A stretch of 12,081 nt of DNA from Labilibaculum sp032125735. GTDB taxonomy: Bacteria; Bacteroidota; Bacteroidia; Bacteroidales; Marinifilaceae. The stretch lies in assembly GCA_032125735.1 (NCBI GenBank), contig JAQBBZ010000300.1, positions 1 to 12,081 on the forward strand. The letters run 5' to 3'. The notes beneath the pieces are model-generated. The model was not told where the DNA came from. It saw only the letters and a list, made by a program, of their open reading frames with translations, and made no database searches. Every line of letters starts with the position of its first letter. The first letter of the stretch is position 1. This document shows, piece after piece, positions 1 through 6,888 of the stretch. Position numbers and translations under genes: made by a program.

Positions 1-63
1 GAACATAAAAGAATGAATCTAAATCCTTGGTCGGTTCGATTTCTCAAAATGGAATTGATGTAA
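1..63 (+). CDS. Possible 3' end of an unidentified gene running off the left edge
   Basis: Frame 1 is open from the first base and ends at TAA (61-63), giving 20 residues that finish in NPWSVRFLKMELM. The composition looks protein-like (mixed aromatic, basic and hydrophobic residues), and a strong stem-loop begins about 33 bases after the stop, as expected at the end of a transcription unit. No family can be recognised from so short a tail. A 20-codon open frame also occurs easily by chance, so this is only a tentative call. Confidence 0.3.
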   Translation, partial: EHKRMNLNPWSVRFLKMELM

Positions 64-68
64 GGAAT

Positions 69-91
69 TTAATAATACTAGTAATTATTAA
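69..91. repeat. AT-rich near-palindrome
   Basis: Eight-base arms TTAATAAT (69-76) and ATTATTAA (84-91) flank a seven-base centre that itself contains ACTAGT. It lies just left of the terminator-like hairpin. It could be a weak hairpin or a protein-binding dyad, but such short AT-only palindromes are common in AT-rich spacers. Confidence 0.35.
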
Positions 92-95
92 TGAA

Positions 96-148
96 AAACC
101 TTTTCGTTTAGGAGATTGCATTTAATCTGATCCTAAATGAAAAGCTTT
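96..148. terminator. Strong stem-loop, probable bidirectional terminator
   Basis: The left arm at 100-113 (CTTTTCGTTTAGGA) pairs with the right arm at 131-144 (TCCTAAATGAAAAG) over 14 positions, with a single G-U wobble. Beyond one mismatch, AAA (96-98) pairs with TTT (146-148). A small inner stem, GATT (114-117) with AATC (124-127), closes the loop. T-rich sequence follows on the plus strand (from 146). On the minus strand the hairpin is followed by GGTTTTTC. It sits about 65 bases downstream of the DUF2461 stop and about 33 bases after the possible left-edge gene, so it probably terminates transcription from both sides. Confidence 0.7.
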
Positions 149-212
149 GATATTTTGTTGTTTTTCGTCTGAATTTAATGAGCTTATCTCAACATAAAAA
201 GAGTAGTGAGTA

Positions 213-875
213 TTATAAATCTTCTACGATCTGATTTAAAAAGCTGTTAAGCGTATACAAACTAGTGAAGCATTTCAAAATCTCAACGGAAAATTTCTCC
301 GATTGTACGATATCATCCGGTACTTTTTTACCCACAGCGTAGTTTTTGAAATTGAGCAGGTCAATGTGTTCAAAATCTTTAGGATAACCTCGGGGAGCCG
401 TTTTTAGTTTTTCACCATACATTTCAGGAAAGTGAGATGTGAATTCTTTATTCGTGATGATTTCTTTGAATTCAAGTGGATTGTGGAATATTTCTTCGCG
501 AATTGCTTTCAAAACATTAGCTTCTGGCATGTAACAACCTCCTCCTAAAAAACTTGCTTCAGGTTCAATGTGTATGTAGTAACCGCCATATCTGCTTTTT
601 CGACCACTTTTTGCAAGGAAGGCTCCGAAATGTGTTTTGTATGGCCGTTTATCTTCAGAAAACCGAACGTCGCGAAAAATTCTGAAGATGCAATCTTTAG
701 CAAGTAAACCTGATATGTCAGGATCAATATCTTTTATCTGTGCTATACTGAGTTCGACGAAAAGTTCAAAATCTTTTTTTGCCTTATCGTATTTTTTCTT
801 ATTTGCATGAAACCAATCTCTGTTGTTATTCTCTCTTAGTTCGAGTAGGAACTCATAAATATTATCGTTCAGCAT
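213..875 (-). CDS. DUF2461 (TIGR02453) family protein
   Basis: A 220-residue soluble protein of the DUF2461/TIGR02453 family, widespread in Bacteroidota and also found elsewhere; its biochemical function is not established. The family signatures are visible: an N-terminal NNNRDWF motif near residues 16-22, the core RIFRDVRFSEDKRPYKTHFG at about 65-84, the GGYYIHIEP segment near 97-105 and SFLGGGCYMPE just after it. Length matches the family norm. There is no signal peptide or membrane segment, so it should be cytoplasmic. The ATG at 875 follows the DsrE-like stop by nine bases with no clear Shine-Dalgarno, so the two genes very probably share a transcript. Family assignment is secure; a role cannot be stated. 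Confidence 0.93.
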   Translation of the reverse strand: MLNDNIYEFLLELRENNNRDWFHANKKKYDKAKKDFELFVELSIAQIKDIDPDISGLLAKDCIFRIFRDVRFSEDKRPYKTHFGAFLAKSGRKSRYGGYYIHIEPEASFLGGGCYMPEANVLKAIREEIFHNPLEFKEIITNKEFTSHFPEMYGEKLKTAPRGYPKDFEHIDLLNFKNYAVGKKVPDDIVQSEKFSVEILKCFTSLYTLNSFLNQIVEDL

Positions 876-884
876 GTTGTGTCG

Positions 885-1322
885 TTAAAAGCTAATTACT
901 TTATAGTCTTTTTGAAGGTATTCTGTAAGCGGTTCGCCCATGAATTTTACATCAATCCCTAATTCCTTAAGTTTAGGCGAAACTCCATACATATCTGCGC
1001 AAGCTTTGCATGCAAAAATAGATATTCCTTCTTCCTGCATTTTACGAATGTAGCTTTGTAGTTCTTCATCTTCACTTAATAGTTTTGACGAAGGTCCCCA
1101 AACAATTAGGTTAATTTCATTCCACCAGCCATTTTTTTTAGCATTATAAGTGTACATGAATACCATTTTAAGTGCCACATCTCGGTCACCGCTTGTCCAA
1201 ACGACAGCTAATTTTTGTTCCATAGTTTTTTCTTGATTATCTGTGTTTTGGCAATAAGAAGTAAAGGAAAGAAAAAAGATTCCTATAAGGATTAAATATG
1301 CTGTTCGAATTAAGTTTTTCAT
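885..1322 (-). CDS. DsrE-like family protein with N-terminal export signal
   Basis: This 145-residue protein has a hydrophobic signal sequence (about residues 5-23, ending SYCQN) followed by a DsrE/DsrF-like domain from about residue 36. The domain opens with KLAVVWTSGDRDVALKM, continues through NLIVWGPSSKLL, and carries a CxxC pair (Cys105 and Cys108 in FACKACADMYG). In the DsrE fold a cysteine in this region is the sulfur-carrying or redox residue, so a sulfur-relay or thiol-redox role is possible but unproven. An internal Met34 (ATG at 1223-1221), immediately before the domain, would give a cytoplasmic form; the longer start is preferred because the leader has a clear basic n-region and hydrophobic core. 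It lies nine bases upstream of the DUF2461 gene, and diverges from the plus-strand cluster across a 204-bp spacer. Confidence 0.85.
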   Translation of the reverse strand: MKNLIRTAYLILIGIFFLSFTSYCQNTDNQEKTMEQKLAVVWTSGDRDVALKMVFMYTYNAKKNGWWNEINLIVWGPSSKLLSEDEELQSYIRKMQEEGISIFACKACADMYGVSPKLKELGIDVKFMGEPLTEYLQKDYKVISF

Positions 1323-1444
1323 GGAAAAATACAGTTCGTTAATAAATGAATAATGTAATTTAAGCTATTAAGTCGAACAATTTTCAATCTTGTAATAAAC
1401 CAGTCAAGTTAAAAAAGGAGCCTTACGTCCTCAAATAAAAATTA

Positions 1445-1472
1445 CTTGTCAAATAAATCAAACTTAATATTG
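1445..1472 (+). promoter_or_regulatory. Candidate Bacteroidota-type promoter for the four-gene cluster
   Basis: TAATATTG at 1465-1472 matches the Bacteroidota -7 consensus TAnnTTTG at all but one fixed position. CTTG at 1445-1448 lies 16 bases upstream as a possible -33 TTTG element, slightly closer than usual. Initiation a few bases downstream would leave a leader of roughly 45-50 bases before the ATG at 1527. It would also exclude the in-frame TTG at 1446 as a start. The match is weak in AT-rich sequence. Confidence 0.25.
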
Positions 1473-1526
1473 TACAAAACCGTTATAAAGTTGAATATTG
1501 CAAGTAATTTAAAAAGAAAAGAACAA

Positions 1527-2699
1527 ATGTGGAAATTACTACGAATAATAATTTTCTTGTTTTTGCTGATTCCTGTAATTTCATGGATTAGCTGGAAGTT
1601 AAAAGAAAAGGTTCAGATAAATCTTTTGGTTGTTGATAAAACAACGCCAACCAAGAATTATTCGGAGCACCTTTCTTTTTTTTGGGTTGCCAACCAAAAA
1701 CGTTGGGTAAAAGCTAATGGCGAGGAATATAATTTTGCAGAGGATTTTTATGGCTTTCATCTCGGGGAGTATGGTAGGTATGTAATAAAAGATTTACGAA
1801 TTTTTGAAAAGCGGGGTTTGTCTGCGCTTGCTGATTCCCTGGATCTTGCATTTTTTGCCGATACCTACGGAATTTACAATACCAATTGGAAAGATCATCC
1901 GGATTATGGGAAGGATACCGTATCCTTATTTTATGGCGGATTGCAACAGGCAGAATTTGATTTGTTGCGGGAGATGAAGAGAAAAGGCAAAACGATTATT
2001 GCGGAGTTTAACTTTTTTGCTTCGCCTACCTCCAAAGTTATTCGTAATCAAACAGAGCAATTGTTAGGTGTGAAATGGAGTGGTTGGGTAGGTAAATATT
2101 ATCATACTTTGGATACAATTCTCGATCCTGAAATTCCTCGTTGGGTACCGGAATTGTATGAAAAGAATTATAAGAAAAAATATGATTTTAGAAATGCCGG
2201 AATTGTTTTAGTAGATAATAAAGAGAGAATTGTTATTCTGGATGCCAAAAGACATTTAAACAGACATTTTCCTGTGTTGGAGAGTGAATTGAGTACCCAA
2301 TTGCAATATAATGTACCCGAATCAATATATTATCCGTTTTGGTTTGATGTTAATTCAACCGATTCGCGCAATCATGTTTTAGCCTGGTTTAACTTAGATG
2401 TGAACAAGGAGGGAAAGGCTTTATTGGATCAATTTGATTTGCCCAAAAGATTTCCGGCAATTCTGGAACATGATGAAGATTATCGCTTTATTTATTTTGC
2501 CTGCGATTTTTCAGATAACCAAATGGGAATCTATTCTTCCTACTTTAATGGGATTAATAAATTAAGTGGCGCATTTTATAATGCAAATCAAGTAAAGGAT
2601 AGGAAAATGTTTTTTTGGAAATTTTACAGACCATTCATGGAGACTGTAATGGATAGTATATCAGCAAGAAAGACGGAGGGTATGGTTTATGTCGATTAA
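1527..2699 (+). CDS. Membrane-anchored periplasmic protein of unknown function, first gene of the glycosyltransferase cluster
   Basis: No family name can be assigned with confidence. The ATG at 1527 is chosen because an A/G-rich stretch (AAAAAGAAAAGAAC) precedes it and the protein then opens with a normal membrane anchor; an in-frame TTG at 1446 would only add a polar, non-conserved-looking leader. The 390 residues comprise one N-terminal hydrophobic helix (about 4-22), then a large domain that should face the periplasm. Strand-like segments INLLVVDKTTP (31-41), LAFFADTYGIY (107-117) and GKTIIAEFNFF (154-164), with a YGGL turn (136-139), alternate with helices in a pattern resembling a Rossmann or class-I-glutamine-amidotransferase-like fold. 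That fold idea is an inference, and no catalytic triad is claimed. Aromatic residues are unusually frequent (for example VKWSGWVGKYY at 182-192), as in carbohydrate-binding proteins. It sits 95 bp upstream of the YaiO-like gene. Confidence 0.85.
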   Translation: MWKLLRIIIFLFLLIPVISWISWKLKEKVQINLLVVDKTTPTKNYSEHLSFFWVANQKRWVKANGEEYNFAEDFYGFHLGEYGRYVIKDLRIFEKRGLSALADSLDLAFFADTYGIYNTNWKDHPDYGKDTVSLFYGGLQQAEFDLLREMKRKGKTIIAEFNFFASPTSKVIRNQTEQLLGVKWSGWVGKYYHTLDTILDPEIPRWVPELYEKNYKKKYDFRNAGIVLVDNKERIVILDAKRHLNRHFPVLESELSTQLQYNVPESIYYPFWFDVNSTDSRNHVLAWFNLDVNKEGKALLDQFDLPKRFPAILEHDEDYRFIYFACDFSDNQMGIYSSYFNGINKLSGAFYNANQVKDRKMFFWKFYRPFMETVMDSISARKTEGMVYVD

Positions 2700-2739
2700 G
2701 CTTAATTTTATTTAGGCAAAGTAGAATTAAAATAAGACA

Positions 2740-2772
2740 TTTGTGAGTTATCATTACGAATGATGATTTTTG
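2740..2772 (+). promoter_or_regulatory. Candidate internal promoter with a dyad in the spacer
   Basis: TTTG at 2740-2743 is followed, after exactly 21 bases, by GATTTTTG at 2765-2772, one mismatch from the Bacteroidota TAnnTTTG -7 box. Initiation about seven bases downstream would leave a short leader before the ATG at 2795. Inside the spacer is a perfect dyad, ATCATT-ACG-AATGAT (2750-2764), which could be an operator. If real, the last three genes could be expressed separately from the first. Confidence 0.4.
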
Positions 2773-2794
2773 GATAAATACATAATAAATTTAT

Positions 2795-4087
2795 ATGGTG
2801 AAATCTTTATCTCTTTTAACACTATTGATGATTTACATAACTGGGCAAAGCTTTGCTCAGGAAAATGTAGTGCCTGAAAAAAATAGCTCTGATGAATTTA
2901 AACGCGCTAGAGAACTGGCATTTGACGGGAATCGTGAAGAAGCCAGAAGCATTTGTTATGAGATTTTGAATCAAAATCCGAAGTTTTACGATGCAAGAAT
3001 ATTGATAGGAAGGACTTTCGCCTGGGATAAAGATTTTAAGTTGGGGAGAGAGGAATTACAGAAAGTGTTGGACGAAGATTTTGATAATAGTGATGCCATA
3101 TTTGCCATGATTGATCTGGAAAAATGGGCGGGAGATCCTAATAAAGCAATTTTTTATTGTGAATATGGTCAATCGTTCTATCCAAATGAAGAGGCCTTTT
3201 TAGTTCAGAAAGCTAGCTTGTTGCAAGATATTGGAGATGAGAATAAGTCTTTACAGGTGTTGGATGAATTGTTGGTTCTAAATCCAGATAATGAAGAAGG
3301 ATTGGCTTTGATGAAAAAATACAAGTTATCCCGAATGATTTATAAAGCTATTTATCAGCACGACTATGAGTATTTTAATAAGCCATACAAGAGAAAGTGG
3401 CACCTTAGCTCCTTCCAATTGGCCCGCCGCAATAGTTGGGGTACCATTATTGGAAAGCTTAATTTGGGTGATTTAATTTCTGAAGGAGATAGCTTTTGGT
3501 CAAATGAAGTGGCAAAACAATTTGAAGTTGATGCATATCCAGTTGTTTCCAAAAATAGCTATGCGTATTTAAATTATGGCTATTCTCCCGATAATTTATT
3601 TCCTAAACATCGCGCCGGAGCAGAATTGTATCATAAATTACCGAAAGCATTTGGAGTGTCTGCAGGTATGCGGTTTCTTCAGTTTAATTCTGATGCAGGA
3701 AATAAGAATATTTACATTTATACAGCTTCGCTGGAAAAATATTACAGGAATTACTGGTTTTCTTTTCGCACTTACCTGACCCCCAAAAATGGTGATGTCT
3801 CACAATCGTATTGGTTGGAAGCAAGGAAGTATTTAAGAAATTCGAAGAATTATATAGGACTTGAATTAGCTACTGGTGTTTCGCCTGATGAAGCAAGAGG
3901 GAATTTTTTGTCCGCAGATGTGTACAAATATAAAAGTAAAAAATTCAGACTGTCTTATCAGGATCGCTTAGGGAAGACAGATCGTTTGCTGTACTTATTA
4001 AAATTTGGGTATGAACGGGAAGAGTATCAGGTTAATGAAAAGCGGGATGTACTTTCTTTCTCTGTGAAGTTGTCTTATCAATTTTAG
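2795..4087 (+). CDS. TPR plus YaiO-like outer-membrane beta-barrel protein
   Basis: A 430-residue exported protein. Residues 1-21 form a signal peptide (MVKSLSLLTLLMIYITGQSFA, cleavage before Gln22). Residues about 34-175 hold three to four TPR-like helical hairpins; IGRTFAWDKDFKLGREEL (71-88) is the form of repeat seen at the start of YaiO-family proteins. From about 200 to the end the sequence alternates in aromatic-rich, strand-like stretches (KWHLSSFQLARRN, YWFSFRTYLTP, KFRLSYQDR) and ends SVKLSYQF, the C-terminal Phe typical of outer-membrane barrels. The layout recalls PgaA, the TPR/barrel export porin for poly-GlcNAc, but the barrel portion is only about 230 residues, much smaller than PgaA's. 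It may therefore be a narrow channel or an outer-membrane docking protein. Its place between the periplasmic protein and the synthase genes supports a role in polysaccharide export or surface attachment. Confidence 0.88.
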   Translation: MVKSLSLLTLLMIYITGQSFAQENVVPEKNSSDEFKRARELAFDGNREEARSICYEILNQNPKFYDARILIGRTFAWDKDFKLGREELQKVLDEDFDNSDAIFAMIDLEKWAGDPNKAIFYCEYGQSFYPNEEAFLVQKASLLQDIGDENKSLQVLDELLVLNPDNEEGLALMKKYKLSRMIYKAIYQHDYEYFNKPYKRKWHLSSFQLARRNSWGTIIGKLNLGDLISEGDSFWSNEVAKQFEVDAYPVVSKNSYAYLNYGYSPDNLFPKHRAGAELYHKLPKAFGVSAGMRFLQFNSDAGNKNIYIYTASLEKYYRNYWFSFRTYLTPKNGDVSQSYWLEARKYLRNSKNYIGLELATGVSPDEARGNFLSADVYKYKSKKFRLSYQDRLGKTDRLLYLLKFGYEREEYQVNEKRDVLSFSVKLSYQF

Positions 4088-4240
4088 TACGTGATGCAGA
4101 GTTTGAGACAAATATTCATTCTGCAATAGTGAATACGGAAGATACCGGAGCTTTTATACCTGATCTTGAATCGTTTATTGAGCAACGAATAAAGCTTGTA
4201 AAAAAAGAATAGGGAATTAAAGAGAAGAGAAATTAAAAAG

Positions 4241-5434
4241 ATGCAATTATATTTTCTACATATCAACTTAATTAGTGTTTTAGAGCATTCTTCAGGCATA
4301 CTGGATGTTATGCTTGTGTTTTTTGATTTTATCAAGCTGCTAATTGAGAGGGTTCAGTCATTTGTTGATTATACATTTGAACGCCTGCCATACAATGCCT
4401 TGAATAGACTGATCATTTACATGATTATTGTATTCTTTATCGCATTGGTTTTTCTTCTGCCATCGATTTTGTTTTCTAAATTATATATTTCTTACCGGAA
4501 GAAGAAGAATGAGTTATTATCTCAGAAGTATTCTCAAATTGTAGTTCGATTTTTGATTGATGATTTGTCGGAGAAAGAATTGGCAGATTTGAAAAGTGTT
4601 AAATCAAAATTTCATAGAAAGGTAGTGACTGCTGTTTTGATTTCTATTGATACGGCTGAGAGTAAGGTGATAAGTGGTAAAATTAGAGGCTTGTATCTGG
4701 AGATGAAATTAAATGAAGATTCCAGAAAGAAACTTCATAAGAGATGGCATCATAAAATTAAGGGAATTCGTGAACTCAGTCACATGAGAGTGAAAAGTGA
4801 TAATAAATACATTATGGATTTTTTGAAGAGACCCAATGAAGTTCTTCGAATTGAGTCTCAGATGGGATTAATAAAGCTACTCCCTTTTGTGCCTTTTGCT
4901 TTTTTAGACTCGCAAGAAAAACCCTTTACTGTTTGGGAGCAAATTAATGTTTTTGATTTAATTCGTAAAAAGCGGATTGAAATTCCTGAATTTCATTTGT
5001 GGCTCGATCACTGGAACGATTCTGTAGTAATGTTTTGTCTGGATATGATTCGCGTGTTAAAACAAAAGGAAGCTGCGCCAAAACTACTGGAGTTGCTAAA
5101 TCATGACAATGATCTGGTAAAGGGTAAGGTGATTAAAACTTTGGTTGATTTGGAGAGTAAGGAAGCTGTTGCTAAATTAAAAGAACTGTTTGTTTTAGAA
5201 GAGCTTCCAAATCAGATTAATATCATAAGATCGATTGGTAAATTGTGTTTGGAGAGTGAAATGGATTTCCTTCTTAAAAATATTAATGATGAAGAGTTTA
5301 AGATAAGAATGGAGTGTTGTAAGTCGCTTGCACTTGTTGGTGAATTGGGAATAAGTAAATTAAACTCACTTGCTGAAACCGGGGATGAAGAATTGAAGAG
5401 GATAATCAATCATGTTTTAGATCCAAGAATATGA
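4241..5434 (+). CDS. Membrane-anchored HEAT-repeat protein coupled to the glycosyltransferase
   Basis: This 397-residue protein has a strong transmembrane helix at about 57-78 (LIIYMIIVFFIALVFLLPSILF), preceded by a shorter hydrophobic N-terminal stretch and followed by the basic YRKKK cluster. This suggests a cytoplasmic C-terminal domain by the positive-inside rule. From about residue 255 onward there are tandem helical pairs of HEAT/PBS-lyase-like type, for example EAAPKLLELLNHDNDLVKGKVIKTL and EAVAKLKELF, running to residue 390. HEAT repeats are protein-protein scaffolds. The stop codon overlaps the glycosyltransferase start (ATGA, 5431-5434), implying translational coupling and close stoichiometry, so it probably binds or regulates the synthase. 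The ATG at 4241 is preceded by AGAGAAGAG about 12 bases upstream; ATG at 4310 (Met24) is an alternative start. Confidence 0.88.
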   Translation: MQLYFLHINLISVLEHSSGILDVMLVFFDFIKLLIERVQSFVDYTFERLPYNALNRLIIYMIIVFFIALVFLLPSILFSKLYISYRKKKNELLSQKYSQIVVRFLIDDLSEKELADLKSVKSKFHRKVVTAVLISIDTAESKVISGKIRGLYLEMKLNEDSRKKLHKRWHHKIKGIRELSHMRVKSDNKYIMDFLKRPNEVLRIESQMGLIKLLPFVPFAFLDSQEKPFTVWEQINVFDLIRKKRIEIPEFHLWLDHWNDSVVMFCLDMIRVLKQKEAAPKLLELLNHDNDLVKGKVIKTLVDLESKEAVAKLKELFVLEELPNQINIIRSIGKLCLESEMDFLLKNINDEEFKIRMECCKSLALVGELGISKLNSLAETGDEELKRIINHVLDPRI

Positions 5435-6888
5435 ATTACGATGAATTTGTAAGATTTATAAGTTATTTTTTGGATAGGATTTTTATTTCCTATGCATTTC
5501 TTTTGATTTTTAGTTATACAGTACTAAGTATCATTTCGGGGCTTGCTTTAAATTATTATTTAAAGAAGAATAGCTTTGTGGATTATAATGTTATCCTTGA
5601 TTCTCCTTTAGCACCTTCAGTTTCGGTGCTTGTGCCCGCATTTAATGAATCAAAAACCATTGTCGATAATGTAGAGTCTATTTATACAATTCATTATAAT
5701 AATTTTGATGTTATTGTTATTAATGATGGAAGTGCAGATTCAACCTTTGACGATTTAAAGGAAGCGTTTAAATTGGAGAAGGTCGATTTCGCAGTCAATA
5801 TGGAAATTCCAACGAAAGAGGTGAGAGGGGTGTATAAATCGATGCTTTCTACTTATTCCAATTTAATAGTTATTGATAAGGAGAATGGAGGGAAAGCAGA
5901 TGCCTTGAATGCAGGAATTAATGTGTCGGATAAGGCTTTGTTTATGGCTATTGATGCTGATTCTATTTTGGAACCTGATGCAGTTTTAAAGTTGGTGAAG
6001 CCATTTTTGGAAAGAACTGATCGAAGAGTAATTGCTGCGGGTGGTGTTGTGCGAATTGCAAATTCATGCATGGTTGAAAATGGAAGAATAACCGATGTTA
6101 AGGTTCCTCGAAACTTATTGGCTAGAATGCAGGTTTTGGAATACACCCGTTCGTTTTTAATGGGGCGAATGGCTTGGGCTCGGCTTGATGGATTGATTAT
6201 TATTTCAGGAGCAATGGGTATGTTCGATCGGGAAGTGGTGGTTCAAAGTGGCGGTTATGCACATTCGATTGGTGAGGATATGGAGCTGGTTGTTAGAATT
6301 CGAAGATATATGTCGGAGAATCGCGAAAAATATAAGATAGAATACGTTCCAGATCCTTTGTGTTGGACCGAAGCTCCTGTGAGTCTTAAAGTGTTTGGAA
6401 GACAGCGGAGTAGGTGGACTCGTGGAACGATTGAAACTCTAACAGATCATTCGAAAATATTTCTTTCACCACAATATGGTGCAATGGGATTATTGGGTTA
6501 TCCGTTCTGGTTTTTATTTGAATGGTTAGCCCCTCTCATTGAAGTGCTTGGTATCATATATATGATTGTGTTGTTTTTTACAGACAACTTAAGTTTGAAT
6601 TTCATACTGATAACCTCTTTGTTTGTTTATACTTTTGCTGTGTTTTTCTCTACATGGGCAATTTTATACGAGGAGCTGACTTTTCATCGTTATGAACGGA
6701 AAATGGATGTTTTTCGCTTGTGGATTGCGGCTTTGTTGGAGCCATTTATACTTCATCCCATCAGTTTGTTTTTTGCTGTAAAAGGGAATATTGAATATTT
6801 GATGGGGAATAGAAGCTGGGGTAAAATGGAGCGTAAAGGCTTTCTTCATCAGAAGGATAAAGTGAAAAAAAGTAAGTCTAAATCGTAA
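5431..6888 (+). CDS. Processive family-2 glycosyltransferase, PgaC/cellulose-synthase-like
   Basis: A 485-residue inner-membrane GT2 enzyme that should polymerise an exopolysaccharide from a nucleotide sugar on the cytoplasmic face. One or two helices lie at about 17-40. The catalytic domain begins SVSVLVPAFNES (63-74) with VIVINDGSADS (94-104), the nucleotide-binding part. It continues with ENGGKADALNAG (151-162) and the DAD metal/UDP motif (Asp175-Asp177). The acceptor-side GED (281-283) contains the probable catalytic base Asp283, and QRSRW (325-329) is the QxxRW signature of processive synthases. C-terminal hydrophobic helices lie at about 353-381, 388-412 and 427-451. All motifs are intact. 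Sugar specificity cannot be read from sequence: UDP-GlcNAc is plausible from the PgaC/IcaA resemblance, but hexose donors are possible. A basic Lys/Ser tail ends the protein. The gene is translationally coupled to the HEAT gene. Confidence 0.93.
   Translation: MNYDEFVRFISYFLDRIFISYAFLLIFSYTVLSIISGLALNYYLKKNSFVDYNVILDSPLAPSVSVLVPAFNESKTIVDNVESIYTIHYNNFDVIVINDGSADSTFDDLKEAFKLEKVDFAVNMEIPTKEVRGVYKSMLSTYSNLIVIDKENGGKADALNAGINVSDKALFMAIDADSILEPDAVLKLVKPFLERTDRRVIAAGGVVRIANSCMVENGRITDVKVPRNLLARMQVLEYTRSFLMGRMAWARLDGLIIISGAMGMFDREVVVQSGGYAHSIGEDMELVVRIRRYMSENREKYKIEYVPDPLCWTEAPVSLKVFGRQRSRWTRGTIETLTDHSKIFLSPQYGAMGLLGYPFWFLFEWLAPLIEVLGIIYMIVLFFTDNLSLNFILITSLFVYTFAVFFSTWAILYEELTFHRYERKMDVFRLWIAALLEPFILHPISLFFAVKGNIEYLMGNRSWGKMERKGFLHQKDKVKKSKSKS

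Noticed and set aside
1404..1434. Short inverted repeat AGGA...TCCT upstream of the cluster as a riboswitch or attenuator
   Set aside because: The arms are only four bases, with no conserved core or T-run. It is expected by chance.
1446..1526. TTG-initiated N-terminal extension of the first cluster gene
   Set aside because: It adds a polar segment before the membrane anchor, starts inside the likely promoter region, and the ATG at 1527 has a better purine-rich upstream sequence.
4038..4212. Programmed -1 frameshift at the end of the barrel gene leading into the downstream coding-like frame
   Set aside because: There is no slippery heptamer in the right register at TAT CAA TTT TAG, and the barrel already ends in the expected C-terminal Phe.
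5853..6146. 97-codon minus-strand frame inside the glycosyltransferase
   Set aside because: It lies wholly antisense to the conserved catalytic domain (DAD region) with no recognisable motifs, so it is a shadow frame.
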